Shown: positions 1 through 14,400 of the stretch, one piece after another
Numbering within the stretch: position 1 is the stretch's first letter
Layout: each line of letters begins with the position of its first letter
From: Druceiella hillmani
Taxonomy: Eukaryota > Arthropoda > Insecta > Lepidoptera > Hepialidae
Assembly: GCA_039881145.1 (NCBI GenBank)
Contig: JAYKKI010000088.1
Location: 637,501 to 701,500, forward strand
DNA length: 64,000 bases
Reading direction: 5' to 3'
Translations under genes and position numbers: made by a program
Notes under the pieces: model-generated
Told to the model about the DNA's origin: nothing
Database searches by the model: none
What the model saw: only the letters and a program-made list of their open reading frames with translations

Positions 1-1420
1 CATATACTGTTTAAGAATTTTTTGTGTTTGTCTTCGTATTTTTGGACCGAAATTCAATATTAGCACAGTATGAGGAATCGTTTTGATTAATTATAAAGAA
101 ATTAATGTCAATATAATCAGAGTGTCAGAGGAGTATAAATTTACCACTATAAAATAATTAGTATGGGACATGGTATATTAAAAGAAAAATTAAAAGGTGT
201 CAGAGAAAAAAGATGGCGAAAATGTATACAGTATGTGGCGGCTGCTAGACGTACAAAGAATCATGGCAACATGACAGCTCTATATATTAAAGACTGGCAT
301 TTAAGATCACTTGTATGATCTAGTTCAATCTAGGTCCTCGCCATTCAAGAACTAGATCTTCGAGTTTGTTCCCAGTCTAGAGACTGGCCGTCTCGATAAA
401 TCTCTAGTTTATATTTAATATGAAATATTTATTTGCGATCTTGTCCTGCATGCGGATAAGTTAACATTGCAAGTTCGCAATGTATTGCCAAATATGTTTA
501 TTTTGCAAATTAGATCAGTCTTTCACATCTAATTTACGTATTATGATATGTATCTACCTATATATTATAATATATAAACACTGACATATTGGATGTGGCA
601 CATGGGTCATTATTTTATTTTGTTATAGATGTTCATGCGATTTTTCGTTGAGTGAACAGAAGAGTTAGATAATTTTGTCTTTTTAATCTATTCAGTCGAA
701 GAATATTGGTCAATTAGTTCATTTTATTTATTCAATCTTCTCTGTCCATGTCTCCTATGCATGGGTGTGACTGAAGCCTACCCAACTTAGAGTGTGGATA
801 TATAACACAACGACTAGTATTTATTTCACAATTTGAAGTTACCCATAACTTGAGAAAACAGCAGCACAGAGCAGACCAGAAACATAACTTGTTAAAAACA
901 AGGGAATTATAATAAAAAATAGCTTTAATTTTTTTATTTCCTCTACGACCCCTCCATTCCAAAGGTTTTTTAACATATGGTAAATTACATCCATATATCG
1001 AATAAATGTTTTTTTTTTATAAAACATATTAAATATAACAATAAAATTCACCCTTCAGAAAAAAGGGTAGCAACTACAATTATGATTATTATTTCAGCTG
1101 TTGCTGTAAATTTTTTTACACTTTCTTATGGAAGTTTCACTATAGTTTCTATTAATTTCTTGTCATTTAGAAGGAGATATAATATAAAAATAATTTTGTA
1201 TAAAATTGCGAACACAAAGTCAATCGAGATATAGGTGCATGTTTGCAATTTTAACGACAGTTGATATATGACGTTGATACTTGAATGGTAATTGATGAAT
1301 TCTTGAAATATTTGACAGCAGTCAAAATTCCATTATGTTTGTGTAAGTAGAATAAAGCAATACATATCTCAATAATGTATGGTTCTCAGTGCCGTTTCAC
1401 ACGTCGTTTTCTTTTGCAGT
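1..1420. other. AT-rich non-coding flank/intron
   Basis: No exon with protein-like sequence was found on either strand. Because exon 23 ends in a perfect donor, this stretch is most likely the intron that leads to the gene's final exon(s) outside the window. Open frames near 730-1230 are short, AT-rich and show no domain features. Confidence 0.5.
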
Positions 1421-1474
1421 ATGGCTAAATACATCAAACCTTACTGGCTTCTACGAGTAAAAATAATTCGGCTA

Positions 1475-2030
1475 TCAGTAGGGCTTTATAAACCGATCCA
1501 ATACTTCCAAGTACCATTGCAATATAATACTTCAATATTTTACATTGATACAAAGAAATGCGATACAGACTTGGTTCAACACGAGAATATACTAGGACAA
1601 TTTAGAACTGTAGACGATAGGTAATTATGTTTCAAAGTTTAAAGGTAGCTTAACTCACAGTAAAGCTTCACAATCCAATACAATACTTCCAAAAGTATCA
1701 ATGCAACATCATACAATACTTCCATATTTTAGATTGATACAAAGAAATGCGATGCAGACTTGGTTCGATAGGGACGTACTAGGGCAATTTAGAACTGTAG
1801 ATGAAGGGTAATTATGTTTTGAAGTTTGAAGGTTGTTTTAACTCACAGTAAGGCTTCGTGATCCGATTCCAACACTTCCCAAGTATCAATGCAACATCAT
1901 ACCGTAATTCGATATTTTAGATTGATATACAGAAATGTAATAAAGGTTTGCCTCGATAGGAATGTACAAGTGCAATTTAGAACTGCAGATAATGGGTTTT
2001 AAGTTTGAAGGTAGATGGATTTAAGTATGT
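1475..2030. repeat. Tandem repeat, about 183 bp unit, three copies
   Basis: Three imperfect copies in direct order. Landmarks: (A/C)AATACTTCC or CAACACTTCC near 1500, 1680 and 1875; TTGATACAAAGAAATGCGAT near 1545 and 1735, and a decayed form near 1922; and CAATTTAGAACTGTAGA near 1600, 1788 and 1975. The copies have diverged, the third most, so the array is old. No coding potential is seen. Confidence 0.75.
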
Positions 2031-2311
2031 TTTGATAAACAATTATCATATTAGATCTAGACGGTTTGTCAAAATGATTATTTTCAAAAGATTTTAAACT
2101 TAGACTAGAAATTTGTCGAAGACTGAAACTTTACATTGAACAACAGATCGATACGATACTCAGAGAATTGTACTCGCTACAATTAGACACAACCCCAACA
2201 TCGTATCACATAGTTCCGATCTGGATCAATCCAAAATATGGTATAAATGAAAATAATATACATCTCTAACTCGCGGGGCAACGTAAGGAACTCATTTTAA
2301 AAAAAACTTAC

Positions 2312-2496
2312 CTTATTACTAATATTTCGATTACCAAACTGTTGTCCACCGCCCTGAATGTTCTTCGGTCCAAATCCACCGCCGCCACCACCACCGCCTT
2401 GATTTGGATTCGGTCTTCCTGGCGGATGGTGCTGGTTACCGACTCCTGTACCTCTTTGCCAAGTGCCGCCACGGCCTTCTGGCAATATTGTAGCAT
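2312..2496 (-). CDS. hnRNP U-like exon 23 (last seen): Gly-rich tail, 5' edge uncertain
   Basis: Perfect donor AATAAG/GTAAGTTTT at the left edge. Two acceptors preserve the frame: AATTTAAG/ATGCTAC (exon to 2496, adding ATILP) or ATATTGCCAG/AAGGCC (exon to 2478). Neither has a good pyrimidine tract. Encodes EGRGGTWQRGTGVGNQHHPP, NQGGGGGGGGFGPKNIQGGG and QQFGNRNISNK. No stop codon lies inside. If the intron were retained, translation would end after VSFF, but the strong donor implies more exons beyond position 1. Confidence 0.75.
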
Positions 2497-5400
2497 CTTA
2501 AATTTTTCACATTGTTCGCATATAAAAAAAATGTAATTAAAGGTTTTGCCACCTATTTCCTATGAAATCTATATAAAAGTGGAGAATTAGAGAGACAACA
2601 CTAAAAGGAAAGGAAGTCGACTGCGATCAAGTGCGTTATGCACTTGATAATTTATAGAACACAAACTGTTGCTAGTAAAAATTATTAGCAAATTGTCTAA
2701 CATTTTCAGGTTTATTAATAGTATATTAATCTTATATCCCTACTAATAATAGGTTTAATTTAGGGTTTTTTTTTAATTTAGGGTTTTTGTTTTTCTTTGT
2801 TGTCTAATAACTAGGCAATCAATCAAGCAACAAACTGCTAGCAAAGGGTTTCACCCTTCTAATAAAATCTACCTTATTTTTGTCAATCAATCAGTATGCT
2901 CCGTTACTGAAACTATTAACTATTTTTCAATAAATACTATGCTTAAAAAAAGTAGCTTGGATGCCTGCCAGTAGAACAAGAACAACTTACTCCGACTTTT
3001 AAAGATTTATAACAATCGCAGATAGGTTGAATGAGAGGGATCACTTTTTCCCATTCTTATATTTGTTTTATTAACTAAATTAAGTTTAAAGCACTAAAAT
3101 TCAGTTTTAGTGTTCTAAAAATCTATATAGCTTTTAAAAGTTTAAAAATTCGATACAATCAAGGTTAAAGTCAATCAAATCTTAATGATATCTTTTTATT
3201 AACTAGAATTTTGTAATCTCCAAAAATAATTATTTTAAGGCGGTGGATTTTTTTAAAGTAAAATGAGGATCCTCCTTCTATATGCAGCTCGTGTAGCGGA
3301 GTAACACATAGTGACTGTCGTATCGTGTAGCGGAGTAAACCTGTGACTTAATTCTTGTGGAATATTAACCATGAAATGTTTTTGTCTATTTGTTACTCAA
3401 TCATGCTTAAACAGCTGGATAAATTTTGACAAAACTTGGTACGGGTATAGTTTTAGATATGAATTAACATATAGGCTGGCTACTTTTTAAACTGAGAAAT
3501 ATTATTATTTCTGTAGAATGAAACTCTGTTTTTAATTATATACATTTTGTAATATAACATGTCAATATATGGTGCAATAATAACGCTGAATATGGAAAAA
3601 CATTTGACAATATTTAGAAAGTGTTGCGATAGTCTTATATGGTTCAGGTGAAATTCAGCCTTTTTAATCAAATATATTCACGGACGTAGTACAGCCCCAA
3701 AGCCGACTATATATAAATATATCTTAATGAAAATATATAAACGTCAACGTTTAACAACTTGCCGTTACTAAATAAATGAAGTAATTGGCTCTGGAAATTC
3801 CCCTTGCAATATTTTTCTGGGACTGGATAGGATCGATATTATTTTAAATGGAGGAATTTACTTGTCACCTAGCAAAGGTTACCATGTATCAACACAGTAT
3901 TTTAGATTCAAGTTGGTGTAAGGTTTTTTTTTCTCGTAATTTGTATTCTCAAGGTTTTTGGATATAAAATTGATATATAACAATAAGTTCAAATTAAATA
4001 AGTCTCACCTTGCATTCCACCGGCGCTCCTCTTCTCCAATGGACCCGATGGAGGCGGAACGCCCCTCGATGGAGGATTTGGCTCTTCATCATTATTATTA
4101 CGACCATACGGCTGCATCGGTCTCATACCCTGCGCAAATAGGCTCGGTGGCCCACCCCTCTGTTGATTACTACCACCGCGGTCTCCGCCTCCGCGATTAG
4201 GTCCACCGCCTCTGCCGGGACCGTCTCTGCCTCCCATAGGAGGGCGACGGTCACCTCGTCCGCCCATGGGGGGTCCGCGGTCACCGCCACGAACTTGCCC
4301 GGGTCCACTGCGTCCACCGCGCTGCTGAAAGCCACCGGGACCACCACGGAAATTGTTATCCGGGCCACTGCGGAAGTTTTCAGGGCCTCCTCGGAAGTTA
4401 GTGTCAGGTCCACCACGGAAATTGTCCGGCGGGCCAGAGCTACAAAATTAATACCCATTTATGTAATTATCTAAAAAATTAATGATTCAAAATTGAAATG
4501 TGCATAGTTTGACTCTATGTAATTTCTCTCAATTGGAAATCAGTTTCTTGTTGTTAATTAATGCCAAAAATCATTTTGTTGGTTTCCAAATTGATTCAAA
4601 TTTTACATTTACTTACATTTTTGTCGTGACCATTATTTCATCTATAAATAAAGTTTTTCTATAGAAAAAGTCAATTTGCGAACCAAATAAAATATATCAA
4701 AAAAATATAATTTTTATGAATTTTCTTCAGAAAAAATTTTGAATTTGAAGGAATTTTGCACAAATTTCTCAAAAATTTCTGGTAGGGTAATATTTAAAAT
4801 GCTTGGCATTTAATCTTGCCTTCAGTTAGTAACTGAGTTTTAGCGAGAAAAGAACGAACAAAATGTGGAAATTTTATCACAAGGAAACTTACATTTATTT
4901 CAATACAGCCAAGCATTTAGTTATTAAGATTCAAAGGAAATTTTGATCTCCACAATACCCCAATCATCCGGGGCGATCTCCTACCTTAAATTTATAAAAA
5001 TGAATTAACCATATTAACAAAAACCTCGGATTAAATTCACGTTATCTCATGCTATTACAGTAGAATGAGATTAATTACCTCACGCTAATCTTGTGCAAAA
5101 AAACAATTTCACTTATGGAAAAATGAGCAGAATGTTTCCACATACTGTTTAAGACTACCGTATAAGCTAGTATTATTGATAGACTGAACTGACGTGACTC
5201 CATGGGTTATTAATTGCTAATCTAACATTTAGCCGTAACAAGTGTCCGTTGACAGTTCTTATTAAATATAAACAATTAGTTTTCACTGTTTCATTAGTTT
5301 AAACAATTAATGTGGAAACACAAAAACATAATTTTCCAATTACTTACCCCTATCCGTCACTGAGGAAACACATGGAAACACAAACAATGAGGAAACACAT

Positions 5401-8400
5401 AACTTTCCAATTACTTACCCTATCTATCATCACATGCTTAAATATGTCAAAAGTTATTGTACATTTACATTTTTAGTTTTTGTATTATCTCCATATATTT
5501 TTCATTTCCTAAGTTTTAAAAAAGTGCAAAGATAAAATTTACTCACCGATGTGCTCCTCCTCTTCCACCCTCCCTGCCGCCGGTGGGACCCCAGCGTGAC
5601 TCGGCACGATCGGGCCGACCGCCGCCGCCACCACCCCACCCACCACCGACATGCACGTCACGCAGGTCACGTAATGGCTCACCCCAGCGCCCGGCTCCAC
5701 CTCCACCTCCGCGGCCTTCACGTGCTCCGGGCCAGCCACCCCCTCGGCCACCACCACGTCGGTCATCTGAAATGTCACGTATATGTGAGACACTGCGATA
5801 TAAAAGAACAAAACAATAGAATGGAGATTTTATGAAACCTTTTTAACGTTTATCCATACCACAATAGGTTTCCTAACGCTACACTGATAACCTCCGATGT
5901 GTTGATCAACAATGGTGTACTTATTGTTTAAATTACAGGAACTAATTTGTTAATTAGTATTTTTTTCCTCCAATATCATTAATATGGTTAAAGGCTATTG
6001 TATTCTAACAATACAAAATAGCTTGCAAGATGCAAGGAAGATATGATCCAAACACTTTCATAAGGATAGACTGAGGAAGGATTTCTAATCTTTTCAAAAT
6101 TAGGAGGCCCTAGGTGTCTCAAATGAAGGACACTGGGAAACATATCAAAACGATTTAATTATTACAAGACAGAACGGGGAATAGCAGGTTTTACGGTACC
6201 CATTCTTATAGCAAAGGAGTGTAAGATGATACCAACGAGTCAATGTCTGCATTTTTAAATTTGCATATTATATTACTACTACTCCATTTGAACTAATAGC
6301 ATTTGGCTCTTCAGTTCACATAGTGTTATCCTATAAGCATATGCACACGTGCGCTTTCCATTTTCATTGCTATATCTCGAAAAAGGTTAGTCATAATAAA
6401 ATTCATATCATTAACCGATTGAGTGCAGATGAGCACCATCGCTCTCGTGCACGTACTTACTAAATTTGCCACGAGCGCGATGGCGCTCACACGCATCGCA
6501 AATTTTTTATCTTTCTACATGTTACATAAAGTTCAAATTATAATATTATTAGTAATTACAATATAAAAAGGATCCAGGAAAAAAAAATTTTTAACCCATA
6601 ATGTCGGAATACGAAAATAATTCGAGTGAAAATGATCGTTTTTCTAGTTGTGAAGAAAGTGAGTGGGAGTGACATTGTGGTGCGCTCACAATTTGGCGTA
6701 ATGCAAATTTTAAGTGATAGTGATAATAGTGACGATAACAAATATTTTGCTAATACGGAGGATGTGCCGGACTGCGAAAATACGATGTGACCTTGATTTA
6801 AGTTTTTGTTATAATTTTTGGTTACAATATATATTTCCATAATTTTCTTTGTATTTTATTATCCTTGTACAAGTTTTCATTAACAAAACACCGAAAAAAT
6901 TATCAAAATTGGATAATTTTTGGAAGAGATACAGTTTTTTTTTCGAGACAAGGGTAAATGACATCAAAAACAAATGATTTCTTTGCCATTTTTAAGTATA
7001 TATGAGTAAAAAACCATATCACTAAAACGGTTAAACTTGTAGAGAAATTTATGCTCTGTAATATTTGTAATAATCTCTAACGACATACGAGGCGTAAGAT
7101 GGGAGGTATAACTAGCAGACGTGACATGTTTCGAGAATTTCATCCTTCTTTCATTCTGAAGCCGGTATAAATTGATCAATAATGGAATGTTCGATTAGTT
7201 TTCTTTTTAAGGCTCGTGAAAATTAATTTTTTTTAAAGAGCACAAAATATTAACATTGTAGAAAGGAAATATGTGACATCTGTCAACACTTACGTCAGAA
7301 GACAATAAGCAATACTCTGTAGTTGCCTATATTTCTTCAAGTTATATAACCGAAATAATTTGAAAGTTATTGGAAATGCTTATATATAATATATAGAAGG
7401 GTTGTGGTAAACACATCCTTGTGAACCTTAATATTTTTTTAAATATACGAACACAAATTGGTAAATGAAATAGTCACTTCATTTTAAAATACATCTAATC
7501 GATGGAATGCGAAAAAAGCGAGGTACATTTAAAAATTCTTTTTTTCGTACATATTATTCAAAATGTCATCTATTGCATCTATCTACCTGCAAATTTTCAT
7601 ACATTTCATGTCTAAAAATGCAGAAACTGTTAGAAACAGATACACAGACAAGACGAAATTATAAGGGTACCCTTTTTGTGTTATTACAGACTCCAAAAAG
7701 CAATACAAAATTCCAAATTTTTTACCTAGCGAAATGAATCGGTTCATACAAGAGTATTACAAATACATTCTAAAAAAAGGATACCTTGTTTTTCTTGTTT
7801 GAAAATATTTCACTGAAACTTAATTTTTCCAACGATTTTAATTATACACGGTTTTATTACTGGTGACAAAGTACACAGGTGATTAGGCATCTTGTTTTCA
7901 TCTATAATTTTTTTAGTATTGTTTCGCTCAACTATTAGTAATATTTTGTAGTTAATAGATGTTTTTCCATTGGACAGCAAAAGCATAGCATTAACCTGGT
8001 ACTGGTGTGACAGACCATAACTGTGTTCGTGTCATGTTTCCACAGGGCGGCGGGACCTTAGTTTGCTTCCACTGTACGCCATATTTTTAAGGAAATAGAA
8101 AATCTGTACCACGATATAAATAATATCTTTATTTCGCAAGTTGCAATCAAGTATGATTGTAAGAGTCAACCAATTTTGAAAATAAGATTCTAAGAAGGCA
8201 TATATTACAGAGACCATGCAAGACGCTATCAGTGCCGTATTGAGATAAATTAATAAACTTTTAGTTACACTACTGCTGTCATTACCACATCAGTTCGATG
8301 AAATAATGCATTTATATATTTTCGCTTACAGTGCTGGTGAACTGAACTTGCGTTACTATTACCAAGTTAAAACTGGAATGTGCCAACTGTAATAAATATA

Positions 8401-11400
8401 AACAGTAACTACTAACCTCTTCTAAATTCGTTTCTTGGTCCGCCACGTCCCCCGCTGTTATTTCTATCCCGTCGTCCGCCATCTTGCCGACTCCTATCTC
8501 TCCCACCGCGTTCCGACCCGGAATCGAACCGCGACTTCTTCATCGGACGTCCCGTCTCCCTTTGAGCCGATTTATCCCTTTTATCACGTTCCTCACCGGC
8601 CGCCCGGGCGTCTTTGCTGAACTGATCGAGCACCTTTTGCGCCTCAATCTCTCCCAGCTCCGTGAAAATGACTTCCTCCACCCAGGAGCATTTCTCCGGT
8701 AACGTGAAGTTTGCTGTAGAAACAACACGTATGACATTTCCATTTCCGAAAAACTATTTACGTACTTGTGTCGATATAATACATAGATTATAATGTATTT
8801 ATACGTATATATATATATATATTTTTTAATAAACATATACAATAGGCAAATTAAACCAGAAACACGATAGAAGGGTATAATCCGAGCAGGACAGACGTTG
8901 CGATTACTAAAATGGATTTCAATTTTCGATAATACCACAATGCGTGTATTATTTGCTAGTGAAACGTGTATGTGTCCGACATATACATATGTGTGTATTC
9001 ATAAATAATATTTAGTAAAACAATAAGAGATAGGATGTGAGATGATAACATTATTTATTTATGTTCAGCGTCATTGGCGACGGCTTCTACAAACCTTTCA
9101 TCTCCAGTATAGCACCGTCCGGAATGTCCTTTCCGTCAGCCTGCTCTCGTTGTTTTTGTCTTGTCTCGTAGGTCGCCTCGTCGGGGACGACCACCACGGC
9201 GGTACGCTTGTAGCCTCCAAATTCCCTTAACTTACGCCTTTGCGCAGATGGGTATACATTTGTCTGGGTGAACAGATTGTACGTTGCCGATATGTACATT
9301 AATTGCGAGCGGGCATCGAAGCCACGTGCAAGGGAGATCACATCACGCGTTGTCGCGTGGGATTATAGCGGGGGTCATTATAAACATTGCGGAGGAGGCG
9401 TCCCAGGGTTTGTCCAGTCGCAGATCCGGGTGTAGAGAGGAGTTCCATCGATGATTGCGAAGTCAGTTAAGATGTGGAGTAAAACATTTCATTTAGATCA
9501 ATCCGTTCTCTTACAATACAAATGGTCATCATTATGAACATAGAGGCTTGGGATTTAGGCGAGATTTCAGTTTTGAGAGTGTCTCTTACCAATTAATTAC
9601 ACCTATGCTTTAGTGAACCACACTTCTTACAGATAATATTTCTGTTTCGTCTATTATTAAAAACATATTATGTTTGACATTAACTAAAAATGGATAATAT
9701 TTTTATAAACTGATTATGCTAAATATTAAAAATTCAACTTACCAAAACATCCATGGAGCCTACACCTTCTCGGTTAACATTCGAAGTTAAAGAAAATTTC
9801 AATTTCTTTCGAGCTTATTGTGTGTTTCATCACAATGATTATTTTATGGTCAACGAAAGAGGTTTTGTTATATTTACATGGCTAAAATATTTTTTTTACC
9901 TTGGTTTGTCTTCTCAAATCTTCTTACACTGCCAGAACAAACTATGAAATTATGCCTTTTAAATTAATCCATCACTTTAACACAGAAGTCTTAATAATTA
10001 AGTGGGTTTATAAATATTGAGAAAAAATCTCCCGCCAATTTCTAGGATCCTGGCCCAGTTTGGCAAATAAAACTTTTTTAGAATATCTTTCTTCACACTT
10101 CATTCATTTAGTTTTTATTTAAATGTGACTTTAATTCGTCTCACTTTTTGATTCTTTCATTCATAATAACATTTTTAAATACTTTTTTTCACCGAAAAAT
10201 ACTTTTTTTCTCTAAACTATCTGATACTTAGAAATCTCAAAAAATGGAAGCAAAGTATCACAACTTGTATGTTTATAGTGAGTATTGGCTGTAAGCAACT
10301 TTTTAAATCGTTTAATGTCAACTAAGACTTATATTTTTCAGTCATAAACTAACTAACTTTTTAGTCAAAATTATTAACTATGCGAGTTATGTGACTTATT
10401 ATATACTAACGGTATTCTATGATAAAAAATTATTTTTTTTTTAAATAAAAACCATGTCATCTTTTGGGAACTGCCACAGTAATGTTTTCATTTCCAAAGT
10501 TCAAAGTGCAAGGTTATCCGATGAATACGGTAAGGATTCATTCTAAATTTTGATATTTTTCATATAATATTGTGAAACATAACTTTATTAAAAACCAGTT
10601 TTGAAAAAAATTAAAAAATCGATTAAAAAATAAGCCAGTTATAGGCTTCTAAATTTAAAGATACAAATAGAGTTGGGTATATCCCTGTCTCTTTTTCTCT
10701 TGTAGAATATAATGTGCAATATTAAAAATGACCTCACAACACAGTATTGCCGTCCTTCTCTAAAGGTTAAATTTAAACTTTTATAACTCGGTCAATTTTT
10801 AAGATTATTAAAAATTTTTTCACTCTTCATCAGCTTGTACCTTGAAATTATGATTAATGAAATAAAAAGACATTAGTCGAATATCCAATTGTTTTAAAAA
10901 AGGAATCACAAATTATTTAAATTTAGAGTAAAAATTAAAAATAAAGTAACTTGTTTAAAATCTTTAGTTAATACTACTGTCCTCCGTTTTACATTATGTT
11001 TATCACCACCAATAAAACAACAGTTGATTATTAATATATCTATTTCTTTTTATATGAAATTGTATATTTTCATGGTTTTTGTAATCTTTTTATGTCCGAA
11101 AAGTACTTTCTCAAGTCTCCTAAAAATAAATTAGTCATTAGTGATATTTTAAATCATTGGCCACGATTAACACATGTTATAGTTACCCATTGTGAATTCT
11201 TAAAAACTTTCTAAGACTTTTTGCCTACCAGTTGCAAGACCTCTGTCAACTTGCATTCTTTTCTCTAAAGTATTTTCCTGAAAAGCTTAACTACCAACCT
11301 TTTTCATCTAAAGATTTAGAAACTGTCCGTTATAAACGTTATTATGCTAAATTGATTCAGGTCTTCGTTACTGAGCAGAATTGGCATAAATATGGCTCGG

Positions 11401-14400
11401 ATTCAAACATCAAAGATATAAAAAAAATACTATCGATTTACGAAGCTCTTAGGTCAAAATATACAGCTTGGTAAATTTTTTTCCATTTTACAATTGTTTG
11501 TGTCTTGTTTGGAAAACAAGATATTTTGATACGTTTCAGAGTAATATATTCTTGTGTGATGATTTCTTTTACTTGGATTAACATTAAGAAGAATTTTCAC
11601 TATTACAAATTTGAGAGGCATCTATTATCATATTAAGAATTTCACCGACATACGCTTGTATGACTTCCTTACCTCTTTCACAACCCGTCTTCATCTTAAA
11701 TTAAAAAACTATCAACAAAAAAACAGAAAAAATATATTTTACCAATTATAGCTAATGTCAAACAACTAATCAAAATATATTTAAGGAATTATGTAAAATA
11801 AGACGTGTGATTTCACTAAAGCCCCTTATTTTCTAGCTTATAAACTATAACCACATAATGTTGAGATGTTATTTTAAACCATGAACGAATTAAACGATTC
11901 AACTATCTCAACATAATGAGTTTCATTCGTCATGCATTTATGCTTTCACACACCCAGACATCCATTGTTTGTAAAGGCGTACTGCCATTGCGCATCACTA
12001 CGATATCGAAGAAACTTTATTAAAATTGAAAAGCTACATTCGATCAAGAAGCGCAATGACACAGCCTATTCGCATCCGATGCAAGGGAAAGAGAGGCGTT
12101 ACCTGATCGAGAATGAAGTTACGCTTCCGCCCGTGCGCAATCTCCAGCAATCGCAGTACGCACTTGGCCAGCTTGGTCATCATCGCGTCCCATCGGCCCT
12201 CGTACGTAGCGCGGAACGGTTTACAGTCAACCTGTTTCAACGCCGTGCAAAATATTATAGACACCATCAAACTACAACTATACGAGATAAAGCCTATACG
12301 TTTGAGAGGTATCTGAGGCATAGTCTGCTTGCAATAATACTATGGAATTATTTAGGAAATAAGGCACACAATTTAGTGCCTCGTTTAATTCAATAATAAG
12401 AATTGATCTCTGAAATAAACGATCTTAAATTTGTCAAGTCACCTACATAAAGCTTAATATTTCATAAATGGAGATCCTTGTATCAAAAAAAGTGTTCACA
12501 ACATACCACCTATATTTCTGAAAGACTTATTCAACGACACAATTAAAAATAAAAGGTATACAAATAGAAATATTTTACCCCAATTTACATATAGGGGAAG
12601 TAACCTAAAAACTTTTGGAATATTTTATTTTATAACTTTTTGGGGCGTATAAAGTTTTTGAAAGACTTATTCAACACAAAACACAAAATTACACGATCGG
12701 GGGGAGGTAACCTAAAGTTTTAGCAAAATTGGACGTCTCCTTTTGTTATTTATAATAAAAACTAGCCATAAAATAGATTTTTGTAGTTATCAACATCTCT
12801 TAAAATTATTGATGAAAGTCAGCAGAAATAATTTTAATAGAAATTCTAAGCAAACTTACAATTTTTCAGATTTCTCAAATACACAGTTGAAAAATGAGGG
12901 GTGAAGGACACAACGCACATTAGTTTGAATTATAATATTTCATAAATAGGGTTTAAAAAGAAAACGGTATATGGAATTTTAATTTCATTTTAAAACGCTT
13001 GTTAAACTCGACGGGAGACGCAAAGAAAAATTGTTACCCTCGGCATTAAAAATCATTGTTTTACAAACAGGTCTAAAATTGGAGAAACTGTGACAGATGG
13101 AACTGATAAAATCAATAAGATACCTCCCTTTTTCACTACAGTACTAAAAATTATAAAATATGACAGGTAATTACATAGAGATAAGTCAGTCTCACCCGAA
13201 TACAACAGGCTTACTGTCCAGATTTCATTGATAATAATTTATAAGGGTATCATGATGGCAGCCCAGTGGGAAGATGAAGTTTGCAGGGACCGGAACAGAT
13301 GTTTGTCTGTTTCACCCTCTCTTTTGACACAAAAATGATTTCAATTTTGAATTGTTTGCATTTTATACAGCAAAGTGATAAAACTGTCACTTTCACTACT
13401 CACAGGAAAAGTTGGTTTTGATTTCTCCATTACAGGGGAGTTTATAACTCCATGCTTGATTTACTAAATATTATTCAAATTAAAAGATACATATGCCTTT
13501 TGCTGTCCCGGACTATTTTAATAATTAAAAAATGTTACTTAATATAAATATTTATATATAATATATATAGTTCATCTTTTAAAGAAGCATGTATATAGTT
13601 CAAAAATTCTGATCTGGTAAGACAGACGAGGAAGGCATTGATCCTATAGAATCCCTAAAAGATGACAATTCAACTTAACTTTAAATTCCACACTTCGTTT
13701 CTCCTGTGCACACAAGTGTTATTGCAAGCAAACGTATCATCAGATACAAAATATCAGGGGAATGTTACGGGCCATACATACTTGAGACAGGTTGCACTCG
13801 ATACTCTTGCCTCGAACGACCGTCTGTCATCAAGTGGCTCCGTAACTATGAAGATTCTATCTTGCAAATGACGCTGTTCTTGAGTCGGTGATATTCACGT
13901 CGAGACAGAAGAATTCTCAAATATATCATACCATAAATAACCATTTCTGTATTCCTATCGCATTCTTAATTGCCTTACTAGCACGCAGAACTAATGTTGT
14001 TAGGTAGACAACGTTTTATTCAGCGTTACAAATACAAGACAGTGTGTGTTTATTGGTAATGTTTATTCTTACAGCTGCACCTTTACAAGTCGCATAACTA
14101 TTAAAATAAAAGCATATAAGGACCAATTCAAGTTACTTCTGTAGTTGTTAAACAACTGCACCTTTACAACTCGCATAACTATTAAAGTAAAAACATTCAA
14201 GTTACTTCTGTAGTTGTTAAACCATCTAATTATCAGATAGACCAATGACAATTTTTTTTGGATTGCTAATACGACATACAAATATTTACCATTCTCATAC
14301 TCAAGATTCCTCGGACCCTGTGAAAGAACTTATTGAAGTATTATTAACTTAACAAACCTATTTTATAAAGGGTCAGATTGCGGGCCTATTTGCCTATTTG

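Noticed and set aside
4163..4474. Plus-strand open frame opposite the RGG exon
   Set aside because: Shadow of the GC-rich, codon-biased exon 22 on the other strand; composition (A/T/S/V-rich) is a reverse reading of Gly/Arg codons and there are no splice or domain features.
5539..5835. Overlapping frames on both strands around exon 21
   Set aside because: High GC leaves most frames open. Only the minus frame set by the exon 20 and exon 22 splice phases reads as RGG protein; the Val/Ala-rich and His/Pro-rich readings are artefacts.
9350..9480. GC-richer patch upstream of exon 19 as an additional exon
   Set aside because: Stops occur in the relevant frames and exon 19 already joins exon 18 in phase with family-typical sequence.
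11932..12396. 154-codon plus-strand frame at exon 18
   Set aside because: It runs antisense across a conserved minus-strand exon (GRWDAMMTK...RNFILDQ) and has no motif of its own.
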